This document shows positions 8,912 through 17,357 of a stretch of 64,000 nt of DNA, in pieces. The translations under genes were made by a program, and so were the position numbers. Each line of letters opens with the position of its first letter. Position 1 is the stretch's first letter. The stretch lies in assembly GCF_000368065.1 (NCBI RefSeq), contig NZ_KB851205.1, forward strand, positions 1 to 64,000. The letters are read 5' to 3'. The stretch is from Acinetobacter seifertii. GTDB lineage: Bacteria; Pseudomonadota; Gammaproteobacteria; Pseudomonadales; Moraxellaceae. The notes beneath the pieces were generated by a model. That model saw nothing but the letters and a program-made list of their open reading frames with translations. It made no database searches and was not told the DNA's origin.

Positions 8912-9030
8912 ATAAAAAAGGATGGGTATATACCGCATCCAGAGGGTTTGGATATCTCTGGAACGAAAGAAAAATTGCTTAAAATAGCGTCTTTCGTAGT
9001 GGACGCTATTATGTGGTAAGAGACTATAGT
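8886..9030 (-). ncRNA. Candidate small RNA upstream of (antisense-facing) tsaC end
   Basis: The minus strand of this gene-free stretch contains three hairpins in a row. A 9-bp stem AATAGCGTC/GACGCTATT lies at 8983-9010, a 6-bp stem CCAGAG/CTCTGG at 8939-8961, and a 10-bp terminator stem at 8886-8911 is followed by eight U. No ORF lies on this strand for the terminator to serve: the EamA gene ends 350 bp upstream. A TATAGT -10-like box at the right side (about 9022-9028) lacks a good -35. I do not recognise the RNA family. Confidence 0.5.
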
Positions 9031-9258
9031 AGAGAAATATATAATTTCTCTAAAAAAAGCATGAAAAGTGTAGGGAATTTAGATTTTTTCGCTTATAAGT
9101 TAAAATTATATTAATATTTTTACTCGTCTTTTTTAATATTTATATTTCAACTTGTTTTTATAATCTATTTATAAATCATATAGAAAAACTTTAACTAAGA
9201 AAAAATGGCATATTTTCATCAGTTTTTTCTAAAATATGCCATAGTTTTTTTAATGACT

Positions 9259-10179
9259 TTAGTTTTGCTCTTGGATTAAGTCTGGTTTTTTAACACTGAC
9301 CTTTTTTTGAGCCATAATGATACCAATTAAGATCACGATGCCACCTAAGGTATGGTAAATGGTCCACTGTTCAGATAACCAAACGCTTGCAATGACTGCC
9401 GTAAAGACAGGAACCAAGTTCATGAAGATGCTGGTTCTATTTGGGCCAAGTTGTTGTACGGCCAGCATCCAAACTAACGGCGCAATTAAAGAGGCAAATA
9501 CTCCAGCATAAATTGCACTTGGCGCATTTGCCGCATTCAAGCCATCAAGACCAAACCAGAAAATTAAAGGCAAATGAAATATCACAGAAAACCCAATCTG
9601 CACATATAAGCTTGTCATGATTGGCAGTGGCAGTTGCCATTTTTTAAGGAAGACCCCATAAAATGCGTAGAAGAACACGGCAATAATCATTAATGCATCA
9701 CCAAGATGTCCACCACCACTTAACAGCTTATGAATATCTCCTTGGGACATGACATATAGCAAACCGGCGAAAGATAAAATACTGCCAAAAACTGCAAATC
9801 GATTAGGCACATCTTTTAAAATCGCAAGAGAAACAAAAATAGTAAAGATCGGAATGAATGCGTTCACAATCCCCATATTAGTTGCAGTGGTATAGTGAGC
9901 TGCTGTGTAAGCAAGACCTTGATAGAGCACCATTCCAAATGCACTTAGCACAGCAAGCTTAGGCAAATATGGTTTTACTAACTGTCTCTGTCTCCAAACT
10001 GACACAATCATAAATGGAGTCAAAATGATAAAAGCAATTAGCCATCGATAAAAACTAATGCTCACCGGAGAGATATAATCCGAGACGTATCGAGTGACTA
10101 CAATATTTAAAGACCAAATCAATACTGCCAAAATGGGGAAAATAAATGCCCATTTGTGATATTTCATGACCTGACTCAT
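9259..10179 (-). CDS. EamA/DMT-family transporter
   Basis: 306 aa with about ten transmembrane helices arranged as two EamA repeats (about 14-145 and 155-290), as in drug/metabolite exporters such as RhaT/YdcZ-type permeases. Recognisable family features are LIWSLNIVVTRYVSDYISPVSISFYRW near the N-terminus and FMNLVPVFTAVIASVWLSEQWT in the second repeat. The substrate cannot be read from sequence. It lies downstream of a TetR gene on the same strand (106-bp gap) and may belong to that regulator's control. Confidence 0.85.
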   Translation of the reverse strand: MSQVMKYHKWAFIFPILAVLIWSLNIVVTRYVSDYISPVSISFYRWLIAFIILTPFMIVSVWRQRQLVKPYLPKLAVLSAFGMVLYQGLAYTAAHYTTATNMGIVNAFIPIFTIFVSLAILKDVPNRFAVFGSILSFAGLLYVMSQGDIHKLLSGGGHLGDALMIIAVFFYAFYGVFLKKWQLPLPIMTSLYVQIGFSVIFHLPLIFWFGLDGLNAANAPSAIYAGVFASLIAPLVWMLAVQQLGPNRTSIFMNLVPVFTAVIASVWLSEQWTIYHTLGGIVILIGIIMAQKKVSVKKPDLIQEQN

Positions 10180-10285
10180 AGTAATACACCCTCTACAAAA
10201 GAGATTTTATTTTGGAGAATGTCTTAATAAATTGAAATATCGCATTTCCGACATTGATATTGAACTTAGGACATTACTAATTTTT

Positions 10286-10930
10286 TTAAAATAATGCCCA
10301 AGCTTTCATAGCATGCTCTACCACTTTGTGTAGTTGCTCGGTACTTGCGCCATCTCTCGCTTGAATCGTCAGCCCTTGAATAACTGTGGCATAGAAATCT
10401 GTCATTTCTTGAAGAGGTGCATCGGCAGCTAAGTCACCCTGTTCTACCCCCTGTTCTAGACGTTTTAATAACTTTTCTTTGGTCTTTATACGCTTATCTA
10501 ATAAATTTTGCTGTACGTCTTGCGTTGCATCAGAGCAATTCATAGCTGCAACCACCAACATACAACCTGCTGGCTTATTAGGTTGAACCAATCTTTTTAC
10601 ATTGTCATAAAGGTATAATTCAAAAGCAATTTTTGCTGTTTTTGCTTCTAAAAAAATTGTTTCTATAGGACATGCTTCATGAGCTAAGTAGTAATCAATA
10701 CTCTTATAAAACAAGCCAGCCTTATCACCAAAAGTACTGTATAAGCTTGGTGCTGTAATTTCTAAAGCCTGCGTTAAGTCACTAATCGACGTTGCTTCGT
10801 AGCCATGTTCCCAAAAAAGTAACATTGACTTCTCTAACACTTGCTGCTCATCAAAGCATTTAGGGCGTCCACGCTTCTTTTTCAGCGTTTCTTCATTAAC
10901 AACAAGATCTGTTTCATGCCTATTTGTCAT
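10286..10930 (-). CDS. TetR/AcrR family regulator
   Basis: 214 aa from the ATG at 10930 (MTNRHETDLV). A longer frame to 10993 reaches into the operator region and is unlikely. The basic KKKRGRPKCFDEQQVLEKSMLLFWEHGYEATSISDLTQALEI-APSLYSTFGDKAGLF is the AcrR-subtype helix-turn-helix (about 17-75). The C-terminus resembles TetR_C_16/YxaF-like ligand domains. It is divergent from an MFS exporter with two matching pseudo-palindromes between them, so it is very likely the repressor of that exporter. Confidence 0.9.
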   Translation of the reverse strand: MTNRHETDLVVNEETLKKKRGRPKCFDEQQVLEKSMLLFWEHGYEATSISDLTQALEITAPSLYSTFGDKAGLFYKSIDYYLAHEACPIETIFLEAKTAKIAFELYLYDNVKRLVQPNKPAGCMLVVAAMNCSDATQDVQQNLLDKRIKTKEKLLKRLEQGVEQGDLAADAPLQEMTDFYATVIQGLTIQARDGASTEQLHKVVEHAMKAWALF

Positions 10931-10950
10931 AAAGATCACATCTATTTTTA

Positions 10951-11019
10951 TAACAATCGTTATTAAATTAATTGACGTTCGATTTTTTATCAACTATTTT
11001 ATTTTCATAATGATCGTTA
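10951..11019. promoter_or_regulatory. Two TetR-type operators between tetR and the MFS gene
   Basis: TAACAATCGTTA (10951-10962) and TAATGATCGTTA (11008-11019) are both 10/12 palindromic and fit a common TAAynATCnTTA pattern, spaced 57 bp apart. One lies close to each divergent start codon. Assigned by symmetry and position. Confidence 0.5.
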
Positions 11020-11075
11020 GTTAATTAAAAAATTTGTCTTTCTTCACTTTGAATTTAGCCAAGTCAGGATTTCTT

Positions 11076-12290
11076 ATGGAACAATCTACTACTTCTAAAG
11101 CGCGACCCACGACCTCCACTCAAGGGAGCTGGTTTGCCATTTTGGCCGTTGCCAATGCAGCATTTGCATTAGTAACAAGTGAATTTTTACCAGTCGGTGT
11201 TTTAAATAGCGTTGCGGCTGATTTGCATATTTCTGTAGGTACAGCTGGTCTTATCATTACTGTGCCCGGCATTATGGCAGCGATTGCAGCTCCGCTATTA
11301 CCTGTTTCAGTCAAACAACTTGACCGTCGTTATGTGCTTATTTTACTCACTGCAATTATGGTCATTGCCAATACCATTACTGCTTTTGCAGAAAACTTCC
11401 ATGTTTTATTACTGAGCCGCTTAATTTTAGGTATCTCAATAGGTGGCTTTTGGGCCACAGCTATTGCATTAAGCGGTAAGCTCGCACCTGCACATTTGCC
11501 TATTGCTAAAGCCACTGCCGTAGTTATGGCTGGTGTAACCTTTGCGACTGTATTAGGGGTACCAATTGGAACTTGGTTAAGTGAGTTTTATGGCTGGCGT
11601 AGTGCATTTGGTATTACTGCTGCGATCGGTCTTGTTGTACTCGTACTTCAACTGATTTTCCTACCTAAACTTATACCAGACTCAGCAATTCATATTCGTG
11701 ATTTACCTGCGTTATTGCGCACACCTAAAGCACGTAGTGGCATGTTGATTGTTTTATTAATTGGTCTTGCTCACTTCTGTGCCTACAGTTATTTAGCTCC
11801 TTTTTTTAAGAATATTGCAGGATTTAACGGCACGACCATTAGTTCATTATTATTGCTTTACGGAATTGCTGGTATCTTTGGAAATGCATTTGCAGGATAT
11901 AGCGGTAACTTAAATGTCCGTTACACTCTAGCCTTCGTTGGAACATGTTTTGCAATCGTGTTTTTCGGCTTCCCTATCTTTGCTATTCATGAATTTGGTG
12001 CCATCGTCCTTACTGCATTATGGGGCTTCGCATTTGGTGCTTTCCCTACCTCTGCCAATATTTGGATGTTTGTACATGCACCTCATGCCGTAGAAAAAGG
12101 TATGCCGCTTTTTGTTGGCATGTTCCAAGTCATGATTGCTACAGGTTCATTATTAGGTGGTTATGTAGTTGATCATTTCAATGAAAATACTTTAATTTAT
12201 GGTGTATTAAGCTTCGTTGCTTTAGCATTAATTAGTACATTTACCTTTGCCAAAGGTTTAAATAATCCTAAAGTAACTTGTGAAAATTAA
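11076..12290 (+). CDS. MFS transporter, DHA1 efflux type (NepI/SotB-like)
   Basis: 404 aa from the ATG at 11076, which has an AGGAT Shine-Dalgarno; an upstream TTG extension is less likely. It has twelve transmembrane helices. Sequence character matches the sugar/nucleoside-efflux branch of DHA1: EFLPVGVLNSVAADLHIS near TM1, DRRYVL between TM2 and TM3, LILGISIGGFWATAIALSGKLAP in TM4, and a large loop near residue 205. Exports a small molecule of unknown identity, controlled by the divergent TetR. The AraC gene follows by 20 bp, likely in the same transcript. Confidence 0.9.
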   Translation: MEQSTTSKARPTTSTQGSWFAILAVANAAFALVTSEFLPVGVLNSVAADLHISVGTAGLIITVPGIMAAIAAPLLPVSVKQLDRRYVLILLTAIMVIANTITAFAENFHVLLLSRLILGISIGGFWATAIALSGKLAPAHLPIAKATAVVMAGVTFATVLGVPIGTWLSEFYGWRSAFGITAAIGLVVLVLQLIFLPKLIPDSAIHIRDLPALLRTPKARSGMLIVLLIGLAHFCAYSYLAPFFKNIAGFNGTTISSLLLLYGIAGIFGNAFAGYSGNLNVRYTLAFVGTCFAIVFFGFPIFAIHEFGAIVLTALWGFAFGAFPTSANIWMFVHAPHAVEKGMPLFVGMFQVMIATGSLLGGYVVDHFNENTLIYGVLSFVALALISTFTFAKGLNNPKVTCEN

Positions 12291-12310
12291 ATATTACTTA
12301 GAGTAAATAG

Positions 12311-13075
12311 ATGAAAAATGAGGGCCAACAATTTTCCTTATTGAACCATATAGAAGTTCATGAGTTTCTATATGAAAAAGAAGATATTGTTCGTCCTCAT
12401 GCTTCACTTTGGGGAGATTTCAACTTCAGTTTGAATGGTATTTTGGAAATACAGGTAGAAGAACAAATCTACTTATCTCCTCCAAGCTATGGGCTTTGGA
12501 TTCCCCCTCAAACGGTTCATCAATCTACCCATATCGATCATGAAATTCACTATATCTGTATTCGACTACACCCTAGCCTCTGTTCTATTTTAGGTGATGT
12601 CTGTAAATGTTTTAGTATTCAGCCTTTCTTTCGAATCCTCGTTTTACAAATTGTGGAACAGCAAAAACAAAATGGAAAACCTGAATATTTAGAACATCTT
12701 TTGCAAGTTCTATTTGATCAGTTACAACAAGCCACAGCATATTCTCATTACTTACCCCAAACACGTCATCCAGTTTTACTACCAATTTTGGAAAAGCTTT
12801 CAGACCCATTATTTTTCAATCACTCTTTACAGCAGTTACTTCAGAATTTTTCAGTCAGTGATCGTCATTTATTGCGTCTAAGCCAACAAGAGTTACAACT
12901 TTCATTATCAGAATGGCGTAATCGGGCCAAAATTGTTTATGCCATTCATCAAATTCGACAAGGCATGTCGATTAAACGTTTAGCATACGATTTAGGTTAT
13001 CAGCATAGTTCTAGTTTTATTGAATTTTTTAAAAGGTATACAGGCCAGACACCTGTTCAAATCAGAAACAATTAG
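12311..13075 (+). CDS. AraC family transcriptional regulator
   Basis: 254 aa. The N-terminal cupin-type sensor domain (about 10-110) includes LNGILEIQVEEQIYLSPPSYGLWIPPQTVHQS, and the C-terminal AraC double helix-turn-helix (about 165-254) ends in IKRLAYDLGYQHSSSFIEFFKRYTGQTPVQIRNN. This is the single-cupin AraC type often paired with MFS exporters. It directly follows the MFS gene and so probably co-regulates it together with the TetR. Confidence 0.9.
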   Translation: MKNEGQQFSLLNHIEVHEFLYEKEDIVRPHASLWGDFNFSLNGILEIQVEEQIYLSPPSYGLWIPPQTVHQSTHIDHEIHYICIRLHPSLCSILGDVCKCFSIQPFFRILVLQIVEQQKQNGKPEYLEHLLQVLFDQLQQATAYSHYLPQTRHPVLLPILEKLSDPLFFNHSLQQLLQNFSVSDRHLLRLSQQELQLSLSEWRNRAKIVYAIHQIRQGMSIKRLAYDLGYQHSSSFIEFFKRYTGQTPVQIRNN

Positions 13076-13196
13076 CTCACAGTCTGCTTTTTCTTCTCTT
13101 TTTATTTTTTGAACACGAATATTATTGCACTCCTCAAGAATAGCAGTTAAAACAAATGCGTTACTTGATATCAATTACAATCTTTAGGAAAGACTC

Positions 13197-13742
13197 ATGA
13201 CTCAATCTGTATATCACATTCCAGTAAAAGCCATTTCAGGCGAAGCGGTTGACCTTGACCAATATAAAGGTAAGGTTTTATTAATCGTAAACACAGCATC
13301 TAAATGTGGTTTAACTCCACAATACGAAGGCTTAGAGAAGCTTTATCAAGCAAAGAAAGATCAAGGTCTTGAAATCTTAGGTTTTCCTGCAAACAACTTT
13401 AAAGAACAAGAACCTGGTTCAGATGAAGAAATTCAACAATTCTGTTCATTAAACTACGATGTTCATTTCCCACTTTTCTCTAAAATTTCTGTAGCAGGTG
13501 AAGATAAACACCCGCTTTATCAAGCACTCACAACAGCTCAACCAGAACGCGTTGGTGAAGGTCCTTTCCGCGAGCGTTTAGAAGGCCTAGGTATTCCAAC
13601 TAACCCAGCACCAGAAGTTTTATGGAACTTTGAAAAATTCTTAGTGAATAAAAATGGTGAAGTTGTTGCTCGTTTTGCACCAAACTTAACAGCAGACGAC
13701 GAACAAATTGTAAAAGCAGTTGAAGCAGAACTCGCTAAATAA
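13197..13742 (+). CDS. Glutathione peroxidase family protein (thiol peroxidase)
   Basis: 181 aa. Reduces hydroperoxides using thioredoxin or glutathione. Conserved catalytic elements are NTASKCGLTPQYEGLEKLY (peroxidatic Cys near 37 instead of selenocysteine), LGFPANNFKEQEPGSDEEI with the Gln, and WNFEKFLV with the catalytic Trp/Asn. This is the BtuE-like bacterial class. AGGAAAGACTC lies before the ATG, and a strong terminator follows the stop by about 20 bp, so it is monocistronic. Confidence 0.95.
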   Translation: MTQSVYHIPVKAISGEAVDLDQYKGKVLLIVNTASKCGLTPQYEGLEKLYQAKKDQGLEILGFPANNFKEQEPGSDEEIQQFCSLNYDVHFPLFSKISVAGEDKHPLYQALTTAQPERVGEGPFRERLEGLGIPTNPAPEVLWNFEKFLVNKNGEVVARFAPNLTADDEQIVKAVEAELAK

Positions 13743-13760
13743 TTTTTATAGCGCTTTAAT

Positions 13761-13788
13761 AAAAAAGAGTGCTACAGCACTCTTTTTT
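13761..13788 (+). terminator. Rho-independent terminator after glutathione peroxidase
   Basis: Perfect 12-bp stem AAAAAAGAGTGC/GCACTCTTTTTT around a TACA loop, with the T tract in the 3' arm. Confidence 0.9.
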
Positions 13789-13887
13789 ATTGTCTGGTCA
13801 AAATGTTGTTCATTTGCAACAATACCTTATTTCTACATATTTTATGCATATAGTACGCACTTGCTTTAGTTGGTATTGTTTGTAGTT

Positions 13888-14487
13888 ATGAAAAAAGTTT
13901 TACAAGGTGCATTTCTTCCTTTTGTGATTTTTGCTTCAGGTATGCTATTACTTGGATGTGATCAGGCACAAGATCGTGCAAAAGATCAAGACTCTGCTCA
14001 AGCTACTGAACAAACACTAGATCAAACTGATAATTCTCAAGAAGAAACTCTGCCTAAAAATAATAAAAATGAATTAAAAAATGGGAATGTTTTTTATATT
14101 GTTCGAGATGCTGCGAACTTACAGCTCAAAGCCGGTGACTATATTGAAAAGCTTAAGGACACTCAACTTGATGTTGAGCAAGCCATTCAAGATAAAGATC
14201 AGCAAGAGCTAAAAACAACTGTAACGACACTAAAACAGCAGTTAAAAGGCTTAAATCAAGCACTACTTAGTTTAGATATTAAAAGTCAGGAAGTTGAAAA
14301 TATTCGTCAAAACTTATTACAAGCAAATCAACAAGTTTTAAGCATGCCTTTATTAAATGGAAAATTAGAACAAATCGATTTCGACCAAATTGAGAAACAG
14401 CTCAATACAATCCAAATGGATATGGTCAAACTTGCTGCACTAATTGTGGCAGGAGATGACAAGTCAGATTCAAAAACTGATTCTTAA
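13888..14487 (+). CDS. Predicted lipoprotein with helical, coiled-coil-like body
   Basis: 199 aa from the ATG at 13888 (MKKVLQGAFLPFV). It has a type II signal peptide with lipobox LLLGC at about residue 24, then an acidic Gln/Asp-rich linker (about 25-65) and a helical region with long amphipathic heptad-like stretches (VEQAIQDKDQQELKTTVTTLKQQLKGLNQALLSLD). No family recognised. Monocistronic, ending at a bidirectional terminator shared with atpC. Probably a periplasmic, membrane-anchored protein. Confidence 0.7.
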   Translation: MKKVLQGAFLPFVIFASGMLLLGCDQAQDRAKDQDSAQATEQTLDQTDNSQEETLPKNNKNELKNGNVFYIVRDAANLQLKAGDYIEKLKDTQLDVEQAIQDKDQQELKTTVTTLKQQLKGLNQALLSLDIKSQEVENIRQNLLQANQQVLSMPLLNGKLEQIDFDQIEKQLNTIQMDMVKLAALIVAGDDKSDSKTDS

Positions 14488-14505
14488 TTTTCTTTTTAGC
14501 AATAA

Positions 14506-14531
14506 AAAAAGCCACCGTAAGGTGGCTTTTT
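14506..14531. terminator. Bidirectional terminator between the lipoprotein gene and atpC
   Basis: Stem AAAAAGCCACC (14506-14516) / GGTGGCTTTTT (14521-14531) with a GTAA loop. The A and T runs make it work in both directions. Confidence 0.9.
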
Positions 14532-14548
14532 CAATCTCAAACCGTGTC

Positions 14549-14968
14549 TTATTGAGCGCGGTTTTTGATTTTACGGATTGTTTCAAGCTGACCTGCAATC
14601 TCTGAAAGAGATGCTAAAGCAGCAGCTGAGTCCAAATCACTCTTTTGGTTTGCAAGCAATTGTTCAGCATTTTTACGTGCTTCTAAAATTGCTGCTTCAT
14701 CCAAATTGTCAGCACGGATAGCAGTATCTGCAAGAACCGTTACAACATGAGGTTGAACTTCTAAAACACCGCCAGATACATAGACGATTTCTTCTGTACC
14801 ATTTTCCAACTGAACACGAATCGGGCCCGGTTGAAGCAAAGTAACAAGTGGAGCATGTCCTGGCAAAATACCAAGCTCACCACCTGCACCTTTCGCGATT
14901 AACATCGATACTGCGCCAGAGTAAATAGACTCTTTAACACTTACGATATCACATTGCATAGTCGCCAT
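14549..14968 (-). CDS. atpC: F1Fo ATP synthase subunit epsilon
   Basis: 139 aa. F1 central-stalk subunit that couples rotation and inhibits hydrolysis. The N-terminal beta sandwich contains the family stretch KGAGGELGILPGHAPLVTLLQPGPIRV (about 25-51), and the C-terminal helical hairpin (about 88-139) is complete. Last gene of the operon, 17 bp after atpD, ending at the bidirectional terminator. Confidence 0.97.
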   Translation of the reverse strand: MATMQCDIVSVKESIYSGAVSMLIAKGAGGELGILPGHAPLVTLLQPGPIRVQLENGTEEIVYVSGGVLEVQPHVVTVLADTAIRADNLDEAAILEARKNAEQLLANQKSDLDSAAALASLSEIAGQLETIRKIKNRAQ

Positions 14969-14985
14969 GAGATGATCTCCTTAAA

Positions 14986-16380
14986 TTAGAGTTTCTCAGC
15001 TTTAGCAATCACTTCGTCAATACCACCAACCATATAGAACGCTTGTTCTGGGATGTGATCGTATTCACCAGCTAATAGACCTTTAAAGCCACGAATCGTT
15101 TCTTTAAGTGGTACTAATTTACCAGGAGCACCAGTAAATACTTCAGCTACGTGGAATGGTTGAGAGAAGAAACGTTGGATTTTACGCGCACGGTAAACAA
15201 CCAATTTATCTTCTTCTGCCAATTCATCCATACCCAAGATTGCGATGATGTCTTTAAGCTCTTTATAGCGTTGCAATACGTTTTGTACTGCGCGCGCAAT
15301 TTCATAGTGCTCTTGACCAACAACTAATGGGTCTAACTGACGTGAAGTTGAGTCAAGTGGATCGATCGCTGGGTAAATACCAGAAGATGCGATGTCACGG
15401 CTCAATACTACTGTTGCATCTAAGTGAGCAAATGTAGTTGCAGGCGATGGGTCTGTTAAGTCATCGGCAGGTACATATACTGCTTGGATCGATGTGATCG
15501 AACCAGATTTAGTAGATGTAATACGCTCTTGAAGAACACCCATTTCTTCTGCAAGTGTAGGTTGGTAACCTACCGCAGATGGCATACGACCTAACAATGC
15601 TGATACTTCAGTACCCGCAAGTGTATAACGGTAGATGTTGTCGACGAATAATAATACGTCACGACCTTTACCATTTTCGTCTTTTTGATCACGGAAGTAT
15701 TCAGCCATAGTCAAACCAGTTAACGCTACGCGTAAACGGTTACCTGGTGGCTCGTTCATCTGACCGTAGACCATTGCTACTTTGTCAAGAACGTTAGAAT
15801 CTTTCATTTCGTGATAGAAGTCGTTACCTTCACGAGTACGCTCACCAACACCAGCAAACACAGATAAACCTGAGTGTGCTTTTGCGATGTTGTTGATCAA
15901 TTCCATCATGTTAACGGTTTTACCAACACCCGCACCACCGAATAAACCAACTTTACCACCTTTTGCAAACGGGCAAAGTAAGTCAATTACTTTAATACCA
16001 GTTTCTAAAAGGTCAGTAGAAGCTGCTTGTTCAGCATAAGAAGGCGCTTGACGGTGAATCGGCAAACGTTCTTCAGTCGCAACAGGACCTGCTTCATCGA
16101 TAGGACGACCTAAAACGTCCATGATACGGCCAAGCGTAGCTGGACCCACTGGAACAGAGATCGGTGCGTTTGTGCTAGTTACATTAAGGCCACGTTTAAG
16201 ACCTTCTGTAGAACCCATTGCGATGGTACGAACAACACCATCACCAAGTTGTTGCTGAACTTCTAAAGTAGTTTCAGTACCGTCAACTTGGAGAGCGTCA
16301 TAGATCTTAGGAACGCTTGTGCGCTCAAACTCGACGTCGATAACCGCGCCGATGATCTGAATGATACGACCGCTACTCAT
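14986..16380 (-). CDS. atpD: F1Fo ATP synthase subunit beta
   Basis: 464 aa catalytic subunit. Walker A GGAGVGKTV (about 150-158), the GERTREGND segment with the catalytic Glu, Walker B DVLLFVDNIYRYT (about 240-252), and SALLGRMPSAVGYQPTLAEEMG. Note that DNIYRYT has Tyr at the position usually Phe (DNIFRFT), a conservative variant. Located between atpG and atpC with 17-30 bp gaps. Confidence 0.98.
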   Translation of the reverse strand: MSSGRIIQIIGAVIDVEFERTSVPKIYDALQVDGTETTLEVQQQLGDGVVRTIAMGSTEGLKRGLNVTSTNAPISVPVGPATLGRIMDVLGRPIDEAGPVATEERLPIHRQAPSYAEQAASTDLLETGIKVIDLLCPFAKGGKVGLFGGAGVGKTVNMMELINNIAKAHSGLSVFAGVGERTREGNDFYHEMKDSNVLDKVAMVYGQMNEPPGNRLRVALTGLTMAEYFRDQKDENGKGRDVLLFVDNIYRYTLAGTEVSALLGRMPSAVGYQPTLAEEMGVLQERITSTKSGSITSIQAVYVPADDLTDPSPATTFAHLDATVVLSRDIASSGIYPAIDPLDSTSRQLDPLVVGQEHYEIARAVQNVLQRYKELKDIIAILGMDELAEEDKLVVYRARKIQRFFSQPFHVAEVFTGAPGKLVPLKETIRGFKGLLAGEYDHIPEQAFYMVGGIDEVIAKAEKL

Positions 16381-16410
16381 TGCTGTCTCCTCAATTCAAA
16401 CTTAATAATG

Positions 16411-17280
16411 TTAAACGGCAGCGGCACCGCCAACGATCTCGGAAATTTCCTGAGTAATCGCGGCTTGACGCAGCTTGTTGTAAATGAGTTGTAGGTCTTT
16501 AATCAATTGTCCTGCGTTGTCTGTCGCTGCTTTCATCGCGACCATACGAGCTGACTGCTCACATGCAACGTTCTCAATCACACCTTGATAAACCATAGAC
16601 TCGATATAGCGAACCAACAAACCATTTAACAATTCTTCTGCTTCTGGTTCGTAGATATAGTCCCAACCATAAGTACGGTTGAGATCATCGCCTTCTTCTG
16701 CTGGTGCTAAAGGAACAAGTTGTTCTACTTTAGGCTGCTGAGTCATTGCATTAACGAAGCCATTTGATACGAGGTAGATACGATCTAATTCGCCTTTATC
16801 AAATGCATCAAGCATAACCTGCACTGAGCCAGTTAACTGTTCCAAACTCGGCGCATCGCCAAGTTGGGTAGTTGCACCAAGCACTTTACCGCCGTAATTC
16901 TTAAAAAACGAAACCGCTTTTTGACCAATTAAAGCAAATTCAACTTCAATTGACTGCTGTTGTTGTGCTTTGACATGCTGCACAACTTTCTTGAACAAGT
17001 TAATGTTCAAGCCACCTGCCAAACCACGATCTGAAGACACTACGATATAGCCAACACGCTTAACTGGGCGGTCAACCATATAACGGTGTTTGTATTCAGG
17101 GTTTGCTTGTACCAAGTGAGCAATTACACGGCGCATATTATCGGCATACGGACGGCCCTGAGCCATGCGCTCTTGCGCACGACGCATTTTAGAAGCAGCT
17201 ACCATTTGCATCGCGCGAGTAATCTTTTGCGTGCTCTTGATACTAGCTACTTTGGCGCGAATTTCTTTTAAATTTGCCAT
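16411..17280 (-). CDS. atpG: F1Fo ATP synthase subunit gamma
   Basis: 289 aa rotor shaft. N-terminal helix MANLKEIRAKVASIKSTQKITRAMQMVAASKMRRAQ, the internal SSDRGLAGGLNINLF, and the C-terminal helix ATDNAGQLIKDLQLIYNKLRQAAITQEISEIVGGAAAV, all typical. It is preceded by the largest gap of the operon (77 bp to atpA), which contains a small hairpin at 17297-17312 that could serve as an mRNA processing or stability element. Confidence 0.98.
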   Translation of the reverse strand: MANLKEIRAKVASIKSTQKITRAMQMVAASKMRRAQERMAQGRPYADNMRRVIAHLVQANPEYKHRYMVDRPVKRVGYIVVSSDRGLAGGLNINLFKKVVQHVKAQQQQSIEVEFALIGQKAVSFFKNYGGKVLGATTQLGDAPSLEQLTGSVQVMLDAFDKGELDRIYLVSNGFVNAMTQQPKVEQLVPLAPAEEGDDLNRTYGWDYIYEPEAEELLNGLLVRYIESMVYQGVIENVACEQSARMVAMKAATDNAGQLIKDLQLIYNKLRQAAITQEISEIVGGAAAV

Positions 17281-17296
17281 ACGCTTAACCTAGTAT

Positions 17297-17312
17297 TCGA
17301 AAGCCCTTTCGA
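17297..17312 (-). other. Intercistronic hairpin between atpA and atpG
   Basis: Stem TCGAAAG/CTTTCGA with a 2-nt CC centre in the 77-bp atpA-atpG gap. No U tract, so it is more likely an mRNA stability or processing element than a terminator. Function not shown. Confidence 0.35.
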
Positions 17313-17357
17313 GCTTCCGAAGGTTGATCCGTGAACCAAACTTAACTAAAACTGAAC

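Noticed and set aside
10931..10993. N-terminal extension of the second TetR protein
   Set aside because: It covers the operator/promoter region, and its residues are unlike a TetR N-terminus; the ATG at 10930 fits better.
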